The notes: generated by a model not told the origin, from the sequence alone. DNA of 22,172 nucleotides from Patescibacteria group bacterium (GCA_023473785.1 JAMCYD010000043.1:1-22172); one strand, 5' to 3'; counted from the stretch's first letter, positions 13,666 through 21,519 are shown. Made by a program: numbers and translations.

Positions 13666-14775
13666 ATGCAAAAAACAGAAAAAGAAAACAGAAGTACTCT
13701 GCCGCCAATAGATATTCCTTCTGCTGTAATCGGTGTGATAAACGGAAACGAGGATGCAACAAGACAATTGGATGAAGCATTAAGACAAAAATTAATGCCG
13801 TATTTTACGGCAAGAGACTCAAAACGGGCAGAAGACCTAACTCAAGATACGCTTATTAAAATTTCAACTGCCTTATCAGATTTTGATCCAAATTTAGGAG
13901 AAGGCACTTACGAACAGAATTTTTGGGGTTGGGTATTTACAATAGGTCGAAACACCATGATAGACGATCACCGACGAGAACAAAAACAACAGGGGGGAAT
14001 GATAAATATTCCGATAAGAGAAGATAGACAATATCCTGATGCCAAAGAGGGTAATGAGGGCGATAAAGGACAGTCTTATCAAATAGATGATCGGGCTATT
14101 CTAAATCTTATTAAAAGTCGCTTTCCAGGCTTACTATCGGGGGCAGAACAAGAAATCATTGAGCAAAGGATAGCCGGAAAGAGAAATAAAGAAATAGCGG
14201 AGTTGCTAAATTCTACCGAGGGGTCGGTAAAAACCAGAATGACAAGAGCAAGAACAAAAATAGAAAGGGAGATCCTTGAGCAAATCGGATTTAAACCTGC
14301 AGGGGCATTTAGAAACAGGATACCTTCAGATGCAATACGAAACGGTGGGATTGGATCAATAAAAATACTTGGAAGATTTTACTTAAGAGAAGAGGATGTC
14401 AGAAATTATAAAGGACGGGAAATCGATCAGGGTCTGTTAGATAATGGCTATGTTTTGCTTTCTCAAGCTACAACTCTATCAGAATATTTTCATCTTCAGA
14501 GTGGGAATATCCCATTACGTCATAACGGAAGACTTTATATCAAAACGGATGTTCTTGAAGAGTTTAGAAAAAAAGATAAAACTCGAAAAAGAAAAAGAGT
14601 ATTCCCACCAAGCCCTGACCATAAGAAGCTGGGGCTTCTATGTCAAACGCTTGCTCAATACGAAAGAGCGATGAAAGCAATAAAAGCTAATCGGCTACCG
14701 GCAATTAAAAACAGGCATGGGTTATTTGTTAAGGAAGAAGATTTTAGCGCATGGGCAGAGACTTTAAGAAAATAG
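13666..14775 (+). CDS. ECF-type RNA polymerase sigma factor with a long C-terminal extension of HTH-like repeats
   Basis: A 369-residue protein; plain ECF sigma factors are about 170-200. Region 2 spans about 35-108, with AEDLTQDTLIKISTAL (55-70) and the core/-10 helix FWGWVFTIGRNTMIDDHRRE (86-105). A linker rich in D, E, G and Q (about 106-142) follows. Region 4 spans about 145-205, with the recognition helix-turn-helix KEIAELLNSTEGSVKTRMTR (175-194). Residues 210-369 are extra. They contain three segments, each ending in a GR-x-Y-[LI]-[KR]-x2-DV-like strand plus helix (LGRFYLREEDVRNYK, NGRLYIKTDVLEEFR, RHGLFVKEEDFSAWA), as in excisionase/MerR-like winged helices. No anti-sigma gene is adjacent. 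The gene abuts argS end to end with no gap. Confidence 0.85.
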   Translation: MQKTEKENRSTLPPIDIPSAVIGVINGNEDATRQLDEALRQKLMPYFTARDSKRAEDLTQDTLIKISTALSDFDPNLGEGTYEQNFWGWVFTIGRNTMIDDHRREQKQQGGMINIPIREDRQYPDAKEGNEGDKGQSYQIDDRAILNLIKSRFPGLLSGAEQEIIEQRIAGKRNKEIAELLNSTEGSVKTRMTRARTKIEREILEQIGFKPAGAFRNRIPSDAIRNGGIGSIKILGRFYLREEDVRNYKGREIDQGLLDNGYVLLSQATTLSEYFHLQSGNIPLRHNGRLYIKTDVLEEFRKKDKTRKRKRVFPPSPDHKKLGLLCQTLAQYERAMKAIKANRLPAIKNRHGLFVKEEDFSAWAETLRK

Positions 14776-16473
14776 CTACATCTTTTCCGGCGCCTCAATA
14801 CCCAAAAGGTAAAGGCCGGTTTTGAGAATTTGGCCTACAGCTGAGGTTAATGCGATTCTAAATTCTTCTTTTTTGCTACCTAAAATCTTGTGCTTTTGAT
14901 AAAAATTGTTAAAGACTTGGGAAAGTTCAAAAAGATAATTACAAAGCAGGTTTGGAGAAAAATTCTCCGCCGCATCTCTCACAACTTCGGGAAAATAAAT
15001 TAATAGTCTAAGAATCAACAGCTCTTCTTTTTCTAAATTTTGATTTTGAATTTCACCTTTGACTTTTGACTTTTGACTTTTGACTTTAGCGAGCACACTC
15101 TGTGTGCGAGCAAATGCATATTGAAGATACGGAGCGGAGTTTCCCTCAAGCGCAAACATCTTTTCCCAGTCAAAAATAATATCGGAGGAAGGATTATGAA
15201 AAAGATCAAAATACTTAACTGCTCCTATGCCAACCGCCTTTGCAATTCTTTTATCTCCCCCCTTTGTTAACTTTTCCGCTCTTCCTACCGCCTCCTCTAA
15301 AATTTTAAAAAGGTGGATCGTCTTCCCTCGCCTGGTTGAGAATTTCTTACCATCAGAAGACAAATACAAACCGTGTCTTACATGGACAAACATATCTGCT
15401 TTTGCCCAACCCAAAAGCTCAACAGCCTTAAAAAGCTGCTTAAAATGCAAAGACTGTTCGACCCCAACTTCATAAATGATAAGCTTGGGATCCCACTGCG
15501 AAAGCCTAAATTTAATGGTAGCCAGATCACGAGTCAAATATGTTGTTGCGCCATCATTTTTTCTGATGATTGCGGGCGGTAAACCATCGCCTGGAAATTT
15601 TATGACCAAAGCGCCTTGATCTTCTACGGCAACTTTCTTGTCAACACATTCCCTAATGATCTCGGGCAGCATTTTCTCATAAAAGCTTTCACTGTATGCA
15701 TAGTCTATCTTTATATTTAAAAGGTCGTAGATTCTGCTAAATTCTTTTAGCGAAGTGTCTGTTAATTTTTTCCAAATTTCCCGGGCGCGAACATCTCCAT
15801 CTTCCAATTTTTTAAACCATAGTCTGGCTCTATCTCTAAGCTGCGGATTTTCCTCTGCATCTTTATTAAATTCAACATAAAGCTCTTCGAGTTTTTCTAC
15901 GCCTTGCTTCTCTACGTCCAATTTTTTCTCTATCACCTGGTAAATAAGGATGCCAAACTGTGTTCCCCAGTCACCCAGGTGATTATCACCGATTGTTTTA
16001 TAACCTAAAAACTTATAGAGATTGTAGATTGTCTGACCGATTATCGTAGATCGTAAATGTCCTATTCCGAAAGCTTTTGCAATATTAGGACTGGAATAAT
16101 CTATGACTACTGTTTTCTCTTTGTTATCCGAACCTGCGTATTTTTCCTTTTTGTCCAAAACTTTCCCTAATTCTTTAATTAAATGCTCTTCTGAAAACCA
16201 AAAGTTTATAAATCCGGGCGGCTGGGCTTGGATTCTTTCAAAAATTTCATTTAGCTCGCCTGACTTATTCAGCTTAGCAGCCAGTTCTTGCGCAAATTTA
16301 AAAGGATCCTTGAACTTAGATTTAACATCGGGGAAGGCAATCATTGCGATATTTGTTGAGTAATCTCCATGATTCGGATCTTGCGGGCGGTCAATTTTTA
16401 TATAAGGCTTCCTGTCTGTTATCTCTGCCAGTACGTTTTGAATATTGTGCAAAATTTGCTCTTTTACATCCAT
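14776..16473 (-). CDS. argS: Arginyl-tRNA synthetase
   Basis: A 565-residue class I synthetase that charges tRNA-Arg, of normal family length. The N-terminal Add-1-like domain (about 1-90) contains DPNHGDYSTNIAM. The HIGH-equivalent FGIGHLRST is at about 136-143, followed by DNHLGDWGTQFG. The KMSKS-equivalent SSDGKKFSTRRG is in the second half, and the DALR anticodon-binding domain follows QYAFARTQSVLAK. A short charged loop at about 463-472 (KVKSQKSKVK) is encoded by a heptanucleotide tandem repeat. The ATG at 16473 follows an extended -10 by 10 nt. The stop codon touches the stop of the convergent sigma gene. Confidence 0.97.
   Translation of the reverse strand: MDVKEQILHNIQNVLAEITDRKPYIKIDRPQDPNHGDYSTNIAMIAFPDVKSKFKDPFKFAQELAAKLNKSGELNEIFERIQAQPPGFINFWFSEEHLIKELGKVLDKKEKYAGSDNKEKTVVIDYSSPNIAKAFGIGHLRSTIIGQTIYNLYKFLGYKTIGDNHLGDWGTQFGILIYQVIEKKLDVEKQGVEKLEELYVEFNKDAEENPQLRDRARLWFKKLEDGDVRAREIWKKLTDTSLKEFSRIYDLLNIKIDYAYSESFYEKMLPEIIRECVDKKVAVEDQGALVIKFPGDGLPPAIIRKNDGATTYLTRDLATIKFRLSQWDPKLIIYEVGVEQSLHFKQLFKAVELLGWAKADMFVHVRHGLYLSSDGKKFSTRRGKTIHLFKILEEAVGRAEKLTKGGDKRIAKAVGIGAVKYFDLFHNPSSDIIFDWEKMFALEGNSAPYLQYAFARTQSVLAKVKSQKSKVKGEIQNQNLEKEELLILRLLIYFPEVVRDAAENFSPNLLCNYLFELSQVFNNFYQKHKILGSKKEEFRIALTSAVGQILKTGLYLLGIEAPEKM
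15058..15087 (-). repeat. Heptanucleotide tandem repeat (about 4.3 copies) within argS
   Basis: On the plus strand GAC recurs at 15061, 15068, 15075 and 15082 in units of GACTTTT; on the coding strand the unit is AAAAGTC. The 30-bp tract is perfect. It encodes a lysine/serine loop between the catalytic core and the anticodon-binding domain. Confidence 0.9.
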
Positions 16474-16483
16474 AATCTATTTC

Positions 16484-16492
16484 ATTGTACCA
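16484..16492 (-). promoter_or_regulatory. Extended -10 promoter of argS
   Basis: TGGTACAAT on the minus strand, 10 nt before the ATG at 16473, predicting a leader of only a few bases. No good -35 is visible. Confidence 0.5.
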
Positions 16493-16526
16493 TAGAAGAC
16501 TTGCGAAATTTTCTCCAAAGAGGGTC

Positions 16527-16555
16527 TTGCATTTTACAAAAATTCCTGTTAGCGT
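16527..16555 (+). promoter_or_regulatory. Promoter candidate of the two-component cassette
   Basis: TTGCAT (16527-16532), a 17-nt spacer, and a weak -10 TAGCGT (16550-16555) preceded by TGT (extended -10), then 6 nt to the ATG at 16562. The weak -10 could mean dependence on an activator. Confidence 0.4.
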
Positions 16556-16561
16556 AAAGTT

Positions 16562-16945
16562 ATGGCCAAGATTCTCATTATTGACGATGATGAAAGCATG
16601 AGTGCAGTTTTTTGCACTGCTCTTGAAAAAAACGGATTTCAGACTATCTCTACCAAGGACGGAAAAGGTGGAATTGAAAAAGCAAGGATAGAAAACCCAA
16701 ATCTTATTCTTCTTGACCAAGTGCTTCCGGACATATCTGGAAATCAGGTCTTAAAAACGTTGAAAGCCGACCTGCAAACAAAAGATATCCCTATTATGAT
16801 GCTTTCAAACTTCGGCCAGGAAGAACTTGTCAAGGAAGCCATAAACGATGGAGCACAAGACTATGTATTTAAATACCAGGTAGAAGTACAAGACCTGGTT
16901 AATAAAGTCACGGAAGTTTTAAAATCAACTGCTCCGCACGAGTAG
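16562..16945 (+). CDS. Response regulator receiver protein (single domain)
   Basis: A 127-residue CheY-like domain with no output module. It shows the acidic patch D8-D9-D10 (LIIDDD), phospho-acceptor D52 in LILLDQVLPD, S82 in IMMLSNF at the switch position and K104 in YVFKYQ. It is the first gene of a four-gene set ending in a histidine kinase, its probable partner. It resembles the regulator at 211-645 in start (MAKILI-[IV]-[DE]-DD) and layout. Without a DNA-binding domain it should act by protein contact, perhaps with one of the two unknown proteins encoded next. Confidence 0.92.
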   Translation: MAKILIIDDDESMSAVFCTALEKNGFQTISTKDGKGGIEKARIENPNLILLDQVLPDISGNQVLKTLKADLQTKDIPIMMLSNFGQEELVKEAINDGAQDYVFKYQVEVQDLVNKVTEVLKSTAPHE

Positions 16946-16955
16946 TTTCCTGCCT

Positions 16956-17330
16956 ATGCAAGAGATACAAGGATATAATACTTCTGATTATCAAAAGCTA
17001 TTAACTGAAGTAATTAAAAAACAAATGGTGATCTTGGGACCCGATATTACTCTGGCAAAAGCAAGGAACGTGAAAGGCCTCAAAATTGACCAAGATGGTA
17101 CAGTATTGGAAATTTCAGGCCCTCCGCAAGACCTTATACAGGATCTAATTAACCAATTCGTGGAACTCTCAGGTCTTATTGTGCAAAAAACGATGGAACC
17201 GCTACTTGCAAACCTACCTCAAGGAGCGGGATCTGAAAAAATTCCGCAAGGCGTAGGACCCACTAGTCAAACTCAAGAATCTTCTCAGGTACAAAAAGAT
17301 AATAATAGCACGACTGGAAACAATCTGTAG
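16956..17330 (+). CDS. Unknown protein of the two-component cassette, 124 aa
   Basis: I do not recognise this protein. Residues 8-85 look like a compact alpha/beta domain: an N-terminal helix (DYQKLLTEVIKKQMVILG), then ITLAKARNVKGLKIDQDGTV, a short beta segment TVLEISGPP and a long helix DLIQDLINQFVELSGLIVQK. The last 35-40 residues are a disordered Q/S/G/N tail with two similar PQG-[AV]-G words. There is no membrane segment. It starts 10 bp after the response regulator and ends 10 bp before the membrane protein, so it is co-transcribed with both and probably takes part in the same signalling pathway, possibly as an output or adaptor. No Shine-Dalgarno is present. Confidence 0.7.
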   Translation: MQEIQGYNTSDYQKLLTEVIKKQMVILGPDITLAKARNVKGLKIDQDGTVLEISGPPQDLIQDLINQFVELSGLIVQKTMEPLLANLPQGAGSEKIPQGVGPTSQTQESSQVQKDNNSTTGNNL

Positions 17331-17340
17331 GCCAAACTAT

Positions 17341-17676
17341 ATGGAGGGAAATAAACTTTTTATCATACTTATTCAAACAGGCGCTTTTATCTCTGCTTTT
17401 GCGGGAATTACCGCTGGAATTGTCATGGCAAACGTAACTAAAAAATTCGGCACGGGAATATTGGCTTCCGGATTTAAGTCAATAGCGATAGGAGTAATTC
17501 TCATAGCTTTAGGCATTATAACTGACGCTATACAAGCTTATTTTCAAAATTATAACAACTTAACCTTTATTACAATACTGATAAGCGTAAAGGAGATTCT
17601 CTTTGTGGCCGGAACCTACATTATTGTCATTGGAAGTAAAAAAACAGGAGACAAACTCGAAAATCTCATAAAATAG
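17341..17676 (+). CDS. Small integral membrane protein of the two-component cassette, 111 aa
   Basis: The family is not recognised. Three hydrophobic helices are evident (about 7-30, LFIILIQTGAFISAFAGITA; 40-65, SIAIGVILIALGIITDAIQA; 75-98, FITILISVKEILFVAGTYII), with a short charged C-terminal tail (GSKKTGDKLENLIK). It lies 3 bp before the kinase gene. The kinase has only one membrane segment and no extracytoplasmic domain, so this protein may supply a membrane sensing module in trans. That role is inferred from position only. No Shine-Dalgarno is present. Confidence 0.7.
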   Translation: MEGNKLFIILIQTGAFISAFAGITAGIVMANVTKKFGTGILASGFKSIAIGVILIALGIITDAIQAYFQNYNNLTFITILISVKEILFVAGTYIIVIGSKKTGDKLENLIK

Positions 17677-17679
17677 GTT

Positions 17680-19410
17680 ATGACTCTGCTCATCTTAGCC
17701 TCTATAGGAACTTCAGTCTTTTTCGGAATTCTTGTAATATTATTTTCAATAAAAGAAGAGAGAGTCCGTAAGGATCTCGTGAGGAGAGAAGCTGCCCAAA
17801 AACATAGGCTTTATCAAATTTCCATACTAAAAGAGGTGCAGGATAGAATTGGATACTCCTTGGATATTGAAAAAGTTATTGAGGTTATAATGGGAAGCTT
17901 GAGAAACCTATTTCCATACTCGAGCACTTCCTCTTTAATTATTAAAGAGGGGCACCTGGTATTCAAGACTTATGTTAATGAAAGCGTAAGCCACACTTTT
18001 ATTGAACAGGTGAAGAAAAGCATGCTTGCCTCTTTGGGTGCACTTTTGGGAAACGTCCCGACCAAGACCGAAGAGGAGTTATTCGGCGTCCCTCTTGATG
18101 ACAGTAGTCCCCTACCCCTTACTTCCTTTTTTCATATTCCTCTTTTCATAAACAGTAGGGTTTTGGGAATTATAAATGTTTCATCGACAAAATTAAATCT
18201 TTATGGAGAAGATGAAATGACAATTCTTTATCAAATCGTCGCAGAGGCATCAAACACCCTATCAAGACTTGAAGAAATGCTTGAAAACGAAAAGGGCAAG
18301 CTCGAAGCAATAATTAGAAGTCTCGCTGATGGAGTTTTTATGGTAGACAAGAAAAGTCAGATTTTGATTATCAACGATGCTGCAAAACGATTTTTAGGTA
18401 TTGAGAGAGAAAATCCCACTATCCTTGATCTTTTAGGATTGTTTCCTAAAACATACGATTTGATAGGAAAAATAAATGAAGCAATTCAAAATAATAAGGT
18501 AATAGAAGAAAAAGAGCTGGCTATTGAGAATAAAACTTTTCAAGTATTCATAACTCCTGTTTCAATAAAAATGAGAAATGAAAAAGATTCAATGGAAGAA
18601 CCTATCGGGGCATCAATCATGCTTCATGACATATCTCTTGAGAAAAATCTTTCTCAGATAAAGGAAGACTTTACGAATATGATGGTTCATGAATTGCGTG
18701 CTCCTCTTGCTGTCATCAAGGATTCAGCTGAACTTCTTCTTTCAGAGAAACCTCCTCTTAAAAAACCCCAGCGGGAGCAGTTTCTCGATGTTATTCATCG
18801 CCAGTCAAAAGTACTTTTAGATCAGATTGCTTCAATACTTGATGCTGCCAAGCTTGAATCCGGAAGATTTGCTCTTGAAAAGAAATCAACCGATTTAGAA
18901 GAACTAATTTATGAGCGGGTAAAAGTATTTCTTCCCCAGGTAGAAAAAAAAGAGGTTTTTTTAAGTGCTGACATACCCCAACCCCTTCCTCTTATTTCTG
19001 TTGACAAAACACGAATTATTCAGGTAATCAATAATCTTCTCTCAAATAGCGTTAAATTCACGCCTAGGGGTGGAAAAATTAAAATTTCAGCCAAAATCAT
19101 GAATAATCCGCTAGGGACTGTCATTAAAGTATCCGTGGCAGATACCGGCATTGGAATACCCAAGGAAAGACAAGGTGATATATTCCTGAAATTCTACCAG
19201 GTCAAACAAAATCAAAACGAAAGTTCCTCTTCGGATAGCAGCGGACTTGGACTGTATATTACGAAAAGAATTATCGAGGCGCACGGAGGATTCGTTGAGG
19301 TAAAGTCAGAAGAAAACCACGGAACTACTGTTTCATTTACTCTGCCCGTTCAAGAAAAACAAATAAAGCCTTCAGATTTCCCATACAGAGTAATGACAAG
19401 CAGTAATTAA
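17680..19410 (+). CDS. Sensor histidine kinase (TM-GAF-PAS-HisKA-HATPase_c)
   Basis: A 576-residue kinase. One N-terminal membrane segment (about 3-24) is followed by a basic linker, a GAF domain (about 48-200, with FHIPLFINSRVLGIINVSS), a PAS domain (about 205-320, starting LEAIIRSLADGVFMVDKKSQ), and the HisKA dimerisation helix with phospho-acceptor H337 in FTNMMVHELRAPLAVIKDS. HATPase_c shows the N box INNLLSNSVKFTPRGG, G1 DTGIGIPKE, F-box FLKFYQ and G2 SGLGLYITKRIIEAHGG. Sensing must be cytosolic (GAF/PAS) or through the neighbouring membrane protein. The partner is probably the regulator at 16562. The stop codon overlaps that of the convergent metallo-hydrolase by 3 of 4 bases. Confidence 0.95.
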   Translation: MTLLILASIGTSVFFGILVILFSIKEERVRKDLVRREAAQKHRLYQISILKEVQDRIGYSLDIEKVIEVIMGSLRNLFPYSSTSSLIIKEGHLVFKTYVNESVSHTFIEQVKKSMLASLGALLGNVPTKTEEELFGVPLDDSSPLPLTSFFHIPLFINSRVLGIINVSSTKLNLYGEDEMTILYQIVAEASNTLSRLEEMLENEKGKLEAIIRSLADGVFMVDKKSQILIINDAAKRFLGIERENPTILDLLGLFPKTYDLIGKINEAIQNNKVIEEKELAIENKTFQVFITPVSIKMRNEKDSMEEPIGASIMLHDISLEKNLSQIKEDFTNMMVHELRAPLAVIKDSAELLLSEKPPLKKPQREQFLDVIHRQSKVLLDQIASILDAAKLESGRFALEKKSTDLEELIYERVKVFLPQVEKKEVFLSADIPQPLPLISVDKTRIIQVINNLLSNSVKFTPRGGKIKISAKIMNNPLGTVIKVSVADTGIGIPKERQGDIFLKFYQVKQNQNESSSSDSSGLGLYITKRIIEAHGGFVEVKSEENHGTTVSFTLPVQEKQIKPSDFPYRVMTSSN

Positions 19411-20282
19411 TTAGACTCCCTAATACCGAAAGTCTTACCGTCGGAGATAACTTCTATTTCTCCATTTATATCCGTCCTAAGAGTCTTGACTCCGGAATCC
19501 TTTAAAAGACTTAAGGTGTAAGGATTGGGATGACCATAACGATTATTAAGCCCTACGGATATAACTGCCGTGCCTGGATTTAAGGTTTCCAGGATTTCTT
19601 TGCTTATTCCGGTTTTTGAGCCGTGATGAGGAACTTGAAGTATCCCTACAGAAGTTAATTTAAAAGAGCTAATCGCATCCATCAGCTCTTCTTTTTGACT
19701 ATCCCCTGTCAAAAGAGCTTTGAACGATCCATAAGAAACTAAAGTTATTAAAGAGCCAAATTCGCTATTTTCCCCTATCATATTATTCGGGCTGGTTTTT
19801 AAAAGAAATGAGCTTGTTGGAGCAAGAATTGCAAAACGTAGTCCGTTTTCTTCCCTGAAAGAGTCGCCGGCATAGACATAACTATGCTTTGGCACTTTAT
19901 CACTAACTTCTTTCATAAGCACCTTGTATCCCAAGGTTTTATTTTCAAGTTTTTCCGTGGCAAAAGATAAAACATCGTATCTTTTAAGAATCTCACTTAG
20001 ACCCATAAAATGATCGGCATGCGGATGGGTTAAGAGAACAAGAGATATTTTTCTATCCCAAAATGGCGTATGTCGCGTCAGACACGAGACAACCTTGTCA
20101 TTTGGCCCTGCGTCAATAAGAATGTTTCTTTCCCCGGGAGTCCTTAAGAAAATTGCATCTCCTTGGCCGACATTGCAAAAAACGAGATGCAATCGCCCAT
20201 CATAAAATCTGGAATAGTCATAAAAAATAAACCCAACAAGCGAAATAACTAAGGTAAGGCCTATGGCTACAATTCTTTTCAT
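19407..20282 (-). CDS. ComEC-type metallo-beta-lactamase domain protein
   Basis: A 291-residue protein equivalent to the C-terminal hydrolase domain of ComEC/Rec2, here a separate gene. An N-terminal hydrophobic segment (about 4-21) should anchor or export it. Motifs are CNVGQGDAIFLRTPG (36-50), NILIDAG, the metal motif H86-P-H88-A-D90-H91, LLTGD (190-194), VPHHGSKTG (218-225) and H251 in YGHPNP. In competence this domain is thought to degrade the non-transported strand or process incoming DNA. It starts in an ATGA overlap with the membrane-channel gene, so translation is coupled. It could also be named a standalone ComEC-like MBL hydrolase. Confidence 0.9.
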   Translation of the reverse strand: MKRIVAIGLTLVISLVGFIFYDYSRFYDGRLHLVFCNVGQGDAIFLRTPGERNILIDAGPNDKVVSCLTRHTPFWDRKISLVLLTHPHADHFMGLSEILKRYDVLSFATEKLENKTLGYKVLMKEVSDKVPKHSYVYAGDSFREENGLRFAILAPTSSFLLKTSPNNMIGENSEFGSLITLVSYGSFKALLTGDSQKEELMDAISSFKLTSVGILQVPHHGSKTGISKEILETLNPGTAVISVGLNNRYGHPNPYTLSLLKDSGVKTLRTDINGEIEVISDGKTFGIRESN

Positions 20283-21517
20283 TGATTTTTTTCTCTAAAT
20301 ATCAAGATTGCTGAACCAACGATAAGGTAATATCCGACTGTAAATTCCCAGGGAATCTTTTCTACCTGAAACTTTCCCCATAAGTTCGCAAAAGCATTCA
20401 CAATCCACTCAAAATATACCAAAAGCGGCAGAGAAAGATATAAAAAAAGCTTACCAATAGGCTCAAAAACCACAAATAAAGAGCCTATTGCGCCTAAGAT
20501 CATAAGCATCGGCACTGTCCACAAAACCAATGCGTTGACGGCAACAGACCAAATAGAATATGTGCCAAAATTTGCAAGAAGAATAGGCAGAGTTGCAGCT
20601 TGTGCCGAAATCGTGGTTGCGAATTCTTCTCCGACCAGTGATATATTTAAAAATTTTTTCATTTTATCTTTTTTCTCAAACAATGGCCTGATGTATAAAA
20701 GCCCTGCAGTCGCAACAAATGATAACTGAAATCCTACGTCTCTCAAAATATTTGGAGATACAAAAAGCATTCCATATCCCGCAATCAATAATCCATAGGA
20801 CGCCATTCTTTGTCTGCCCAAAATTTGAGCTGAGAAGACCAAAATTCCCATAATCGATGCCCGAATAATAGATGCCCCAAAACCGGATAAAACAGCGTAG
20901 AATAATATGCCAAAAATACTTAATAAAAGCGCTATTTGTCTTTTGAAAAAGAATCCAAAAAGACTGCTTAAAAAGCCTCCTGTAATCGTCACATTCATTC
21001 CCGATGCGGCAATTATATGTAGGACGCCTGCGATTCTAAGGTTATCCAGAAACTGTTTTGGCATAGAGCCTTTAATGCCAAATACAATTCCTAGAAGAAG
21101 AGCCGACGATGTTGAAGGAAGAACCCGAACGAATAGAGAAATTATTTTTTGGCGAATGCTTGATGTAAGTGCTAAAATCGGGTTAAATTTACTTTTCACA
21201 GCTTCGATTTTGGGATGATAAACAACGATCATGGTGTTTCCGTTTTTTAGCAATCTGTATTTAAGATTGCCAGAGATAGCCAAGGTATCACCATAATGGA
21301 ATTGCGGATATAAGGAAGTAAGGATCAATATTCTCCCTCCCCGATCTATTGATGCGTAAAACCTTTGAAAATTACCAATATTTTCAGGCTCTGACAAAAG
21401 AGTTGTGGTAATATTTACCCGTTGACCATCTACGAGATGAGGAGGGTTTTGATAAAAGAAGAAAAAACGCAAAGCTAGCAAGATTAAAAAAATGCCGCCC
21501 AATAAAAAAAGCTTCAT
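20279..21517 (-). CDS. comEC: ComEC/Rec2 competence protein, membrane channel part
   Basis: A 412-residue protein holding the N-terminal and Competence-domain parts of ComEC, the inner-membrane channel for single-stranded DNA uptake. An N-terminal helix (3-22) is followed by an OB-like domain (about 28-105, with GQRVNITTTLLSEP and HYGDTLAISGNLKY). The channel domain includes LLGIVFGIKGSMP, the signature GVLHIIAASGMNVTI (164-178), FYAVLSGFGASIIRASIMG and RDVGFQLSFVATAGLLY. At least six further helices run to the C-terminus. The MBL domain normally fused at the end is encoded by the next gene. It lies 2 bp after the comEA stop. Confidence 0.95.
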   Translation of the reverse strand: MKLFLLGGIFLILLALRFFFFYQNPPHLVDGQRVNITTTLLSEPENIGNFQRFYASIDRGGRILILTSLYPQFHYGDTLAISGNLKYRLLKNGNTMIVVYHPKIEAVKSKFNPILALTSSIRQKIISLFVRVLPSTSSALLLGIVFGIKGSMPKQFLDNLRIAGVLHIIAASGMNVTITGGFLSSLFGFFFKRQIALLLSIFGILFYAVLSGFGASIIRASIMGILVFSAQILGRQRMASYGLLIAGYGMLFVSPNILRDVGFQLSFVATAGLLYIRPLFEKKDKMKKFLNISLVGEEFATTISAQAATLPILLANFGTYSIWSVAVNALVLWTVPMLMILGAIGSLFVVFEPIGKLFLYLSLPLLVYFEWIVNAFANLWGKFQVEKIPWEFTVGYYLIVGSAILIFREKNQ

Positions 21518-21519
21518 TG

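Noticed and set aside
15093..15107. GCACAC/GTGTGC hairpin next to the argS heptamer repeat
   Set aside because: It encodes conserved DALR-domain residues (FARTQSVLAK), so coding constraint explains it adequately.
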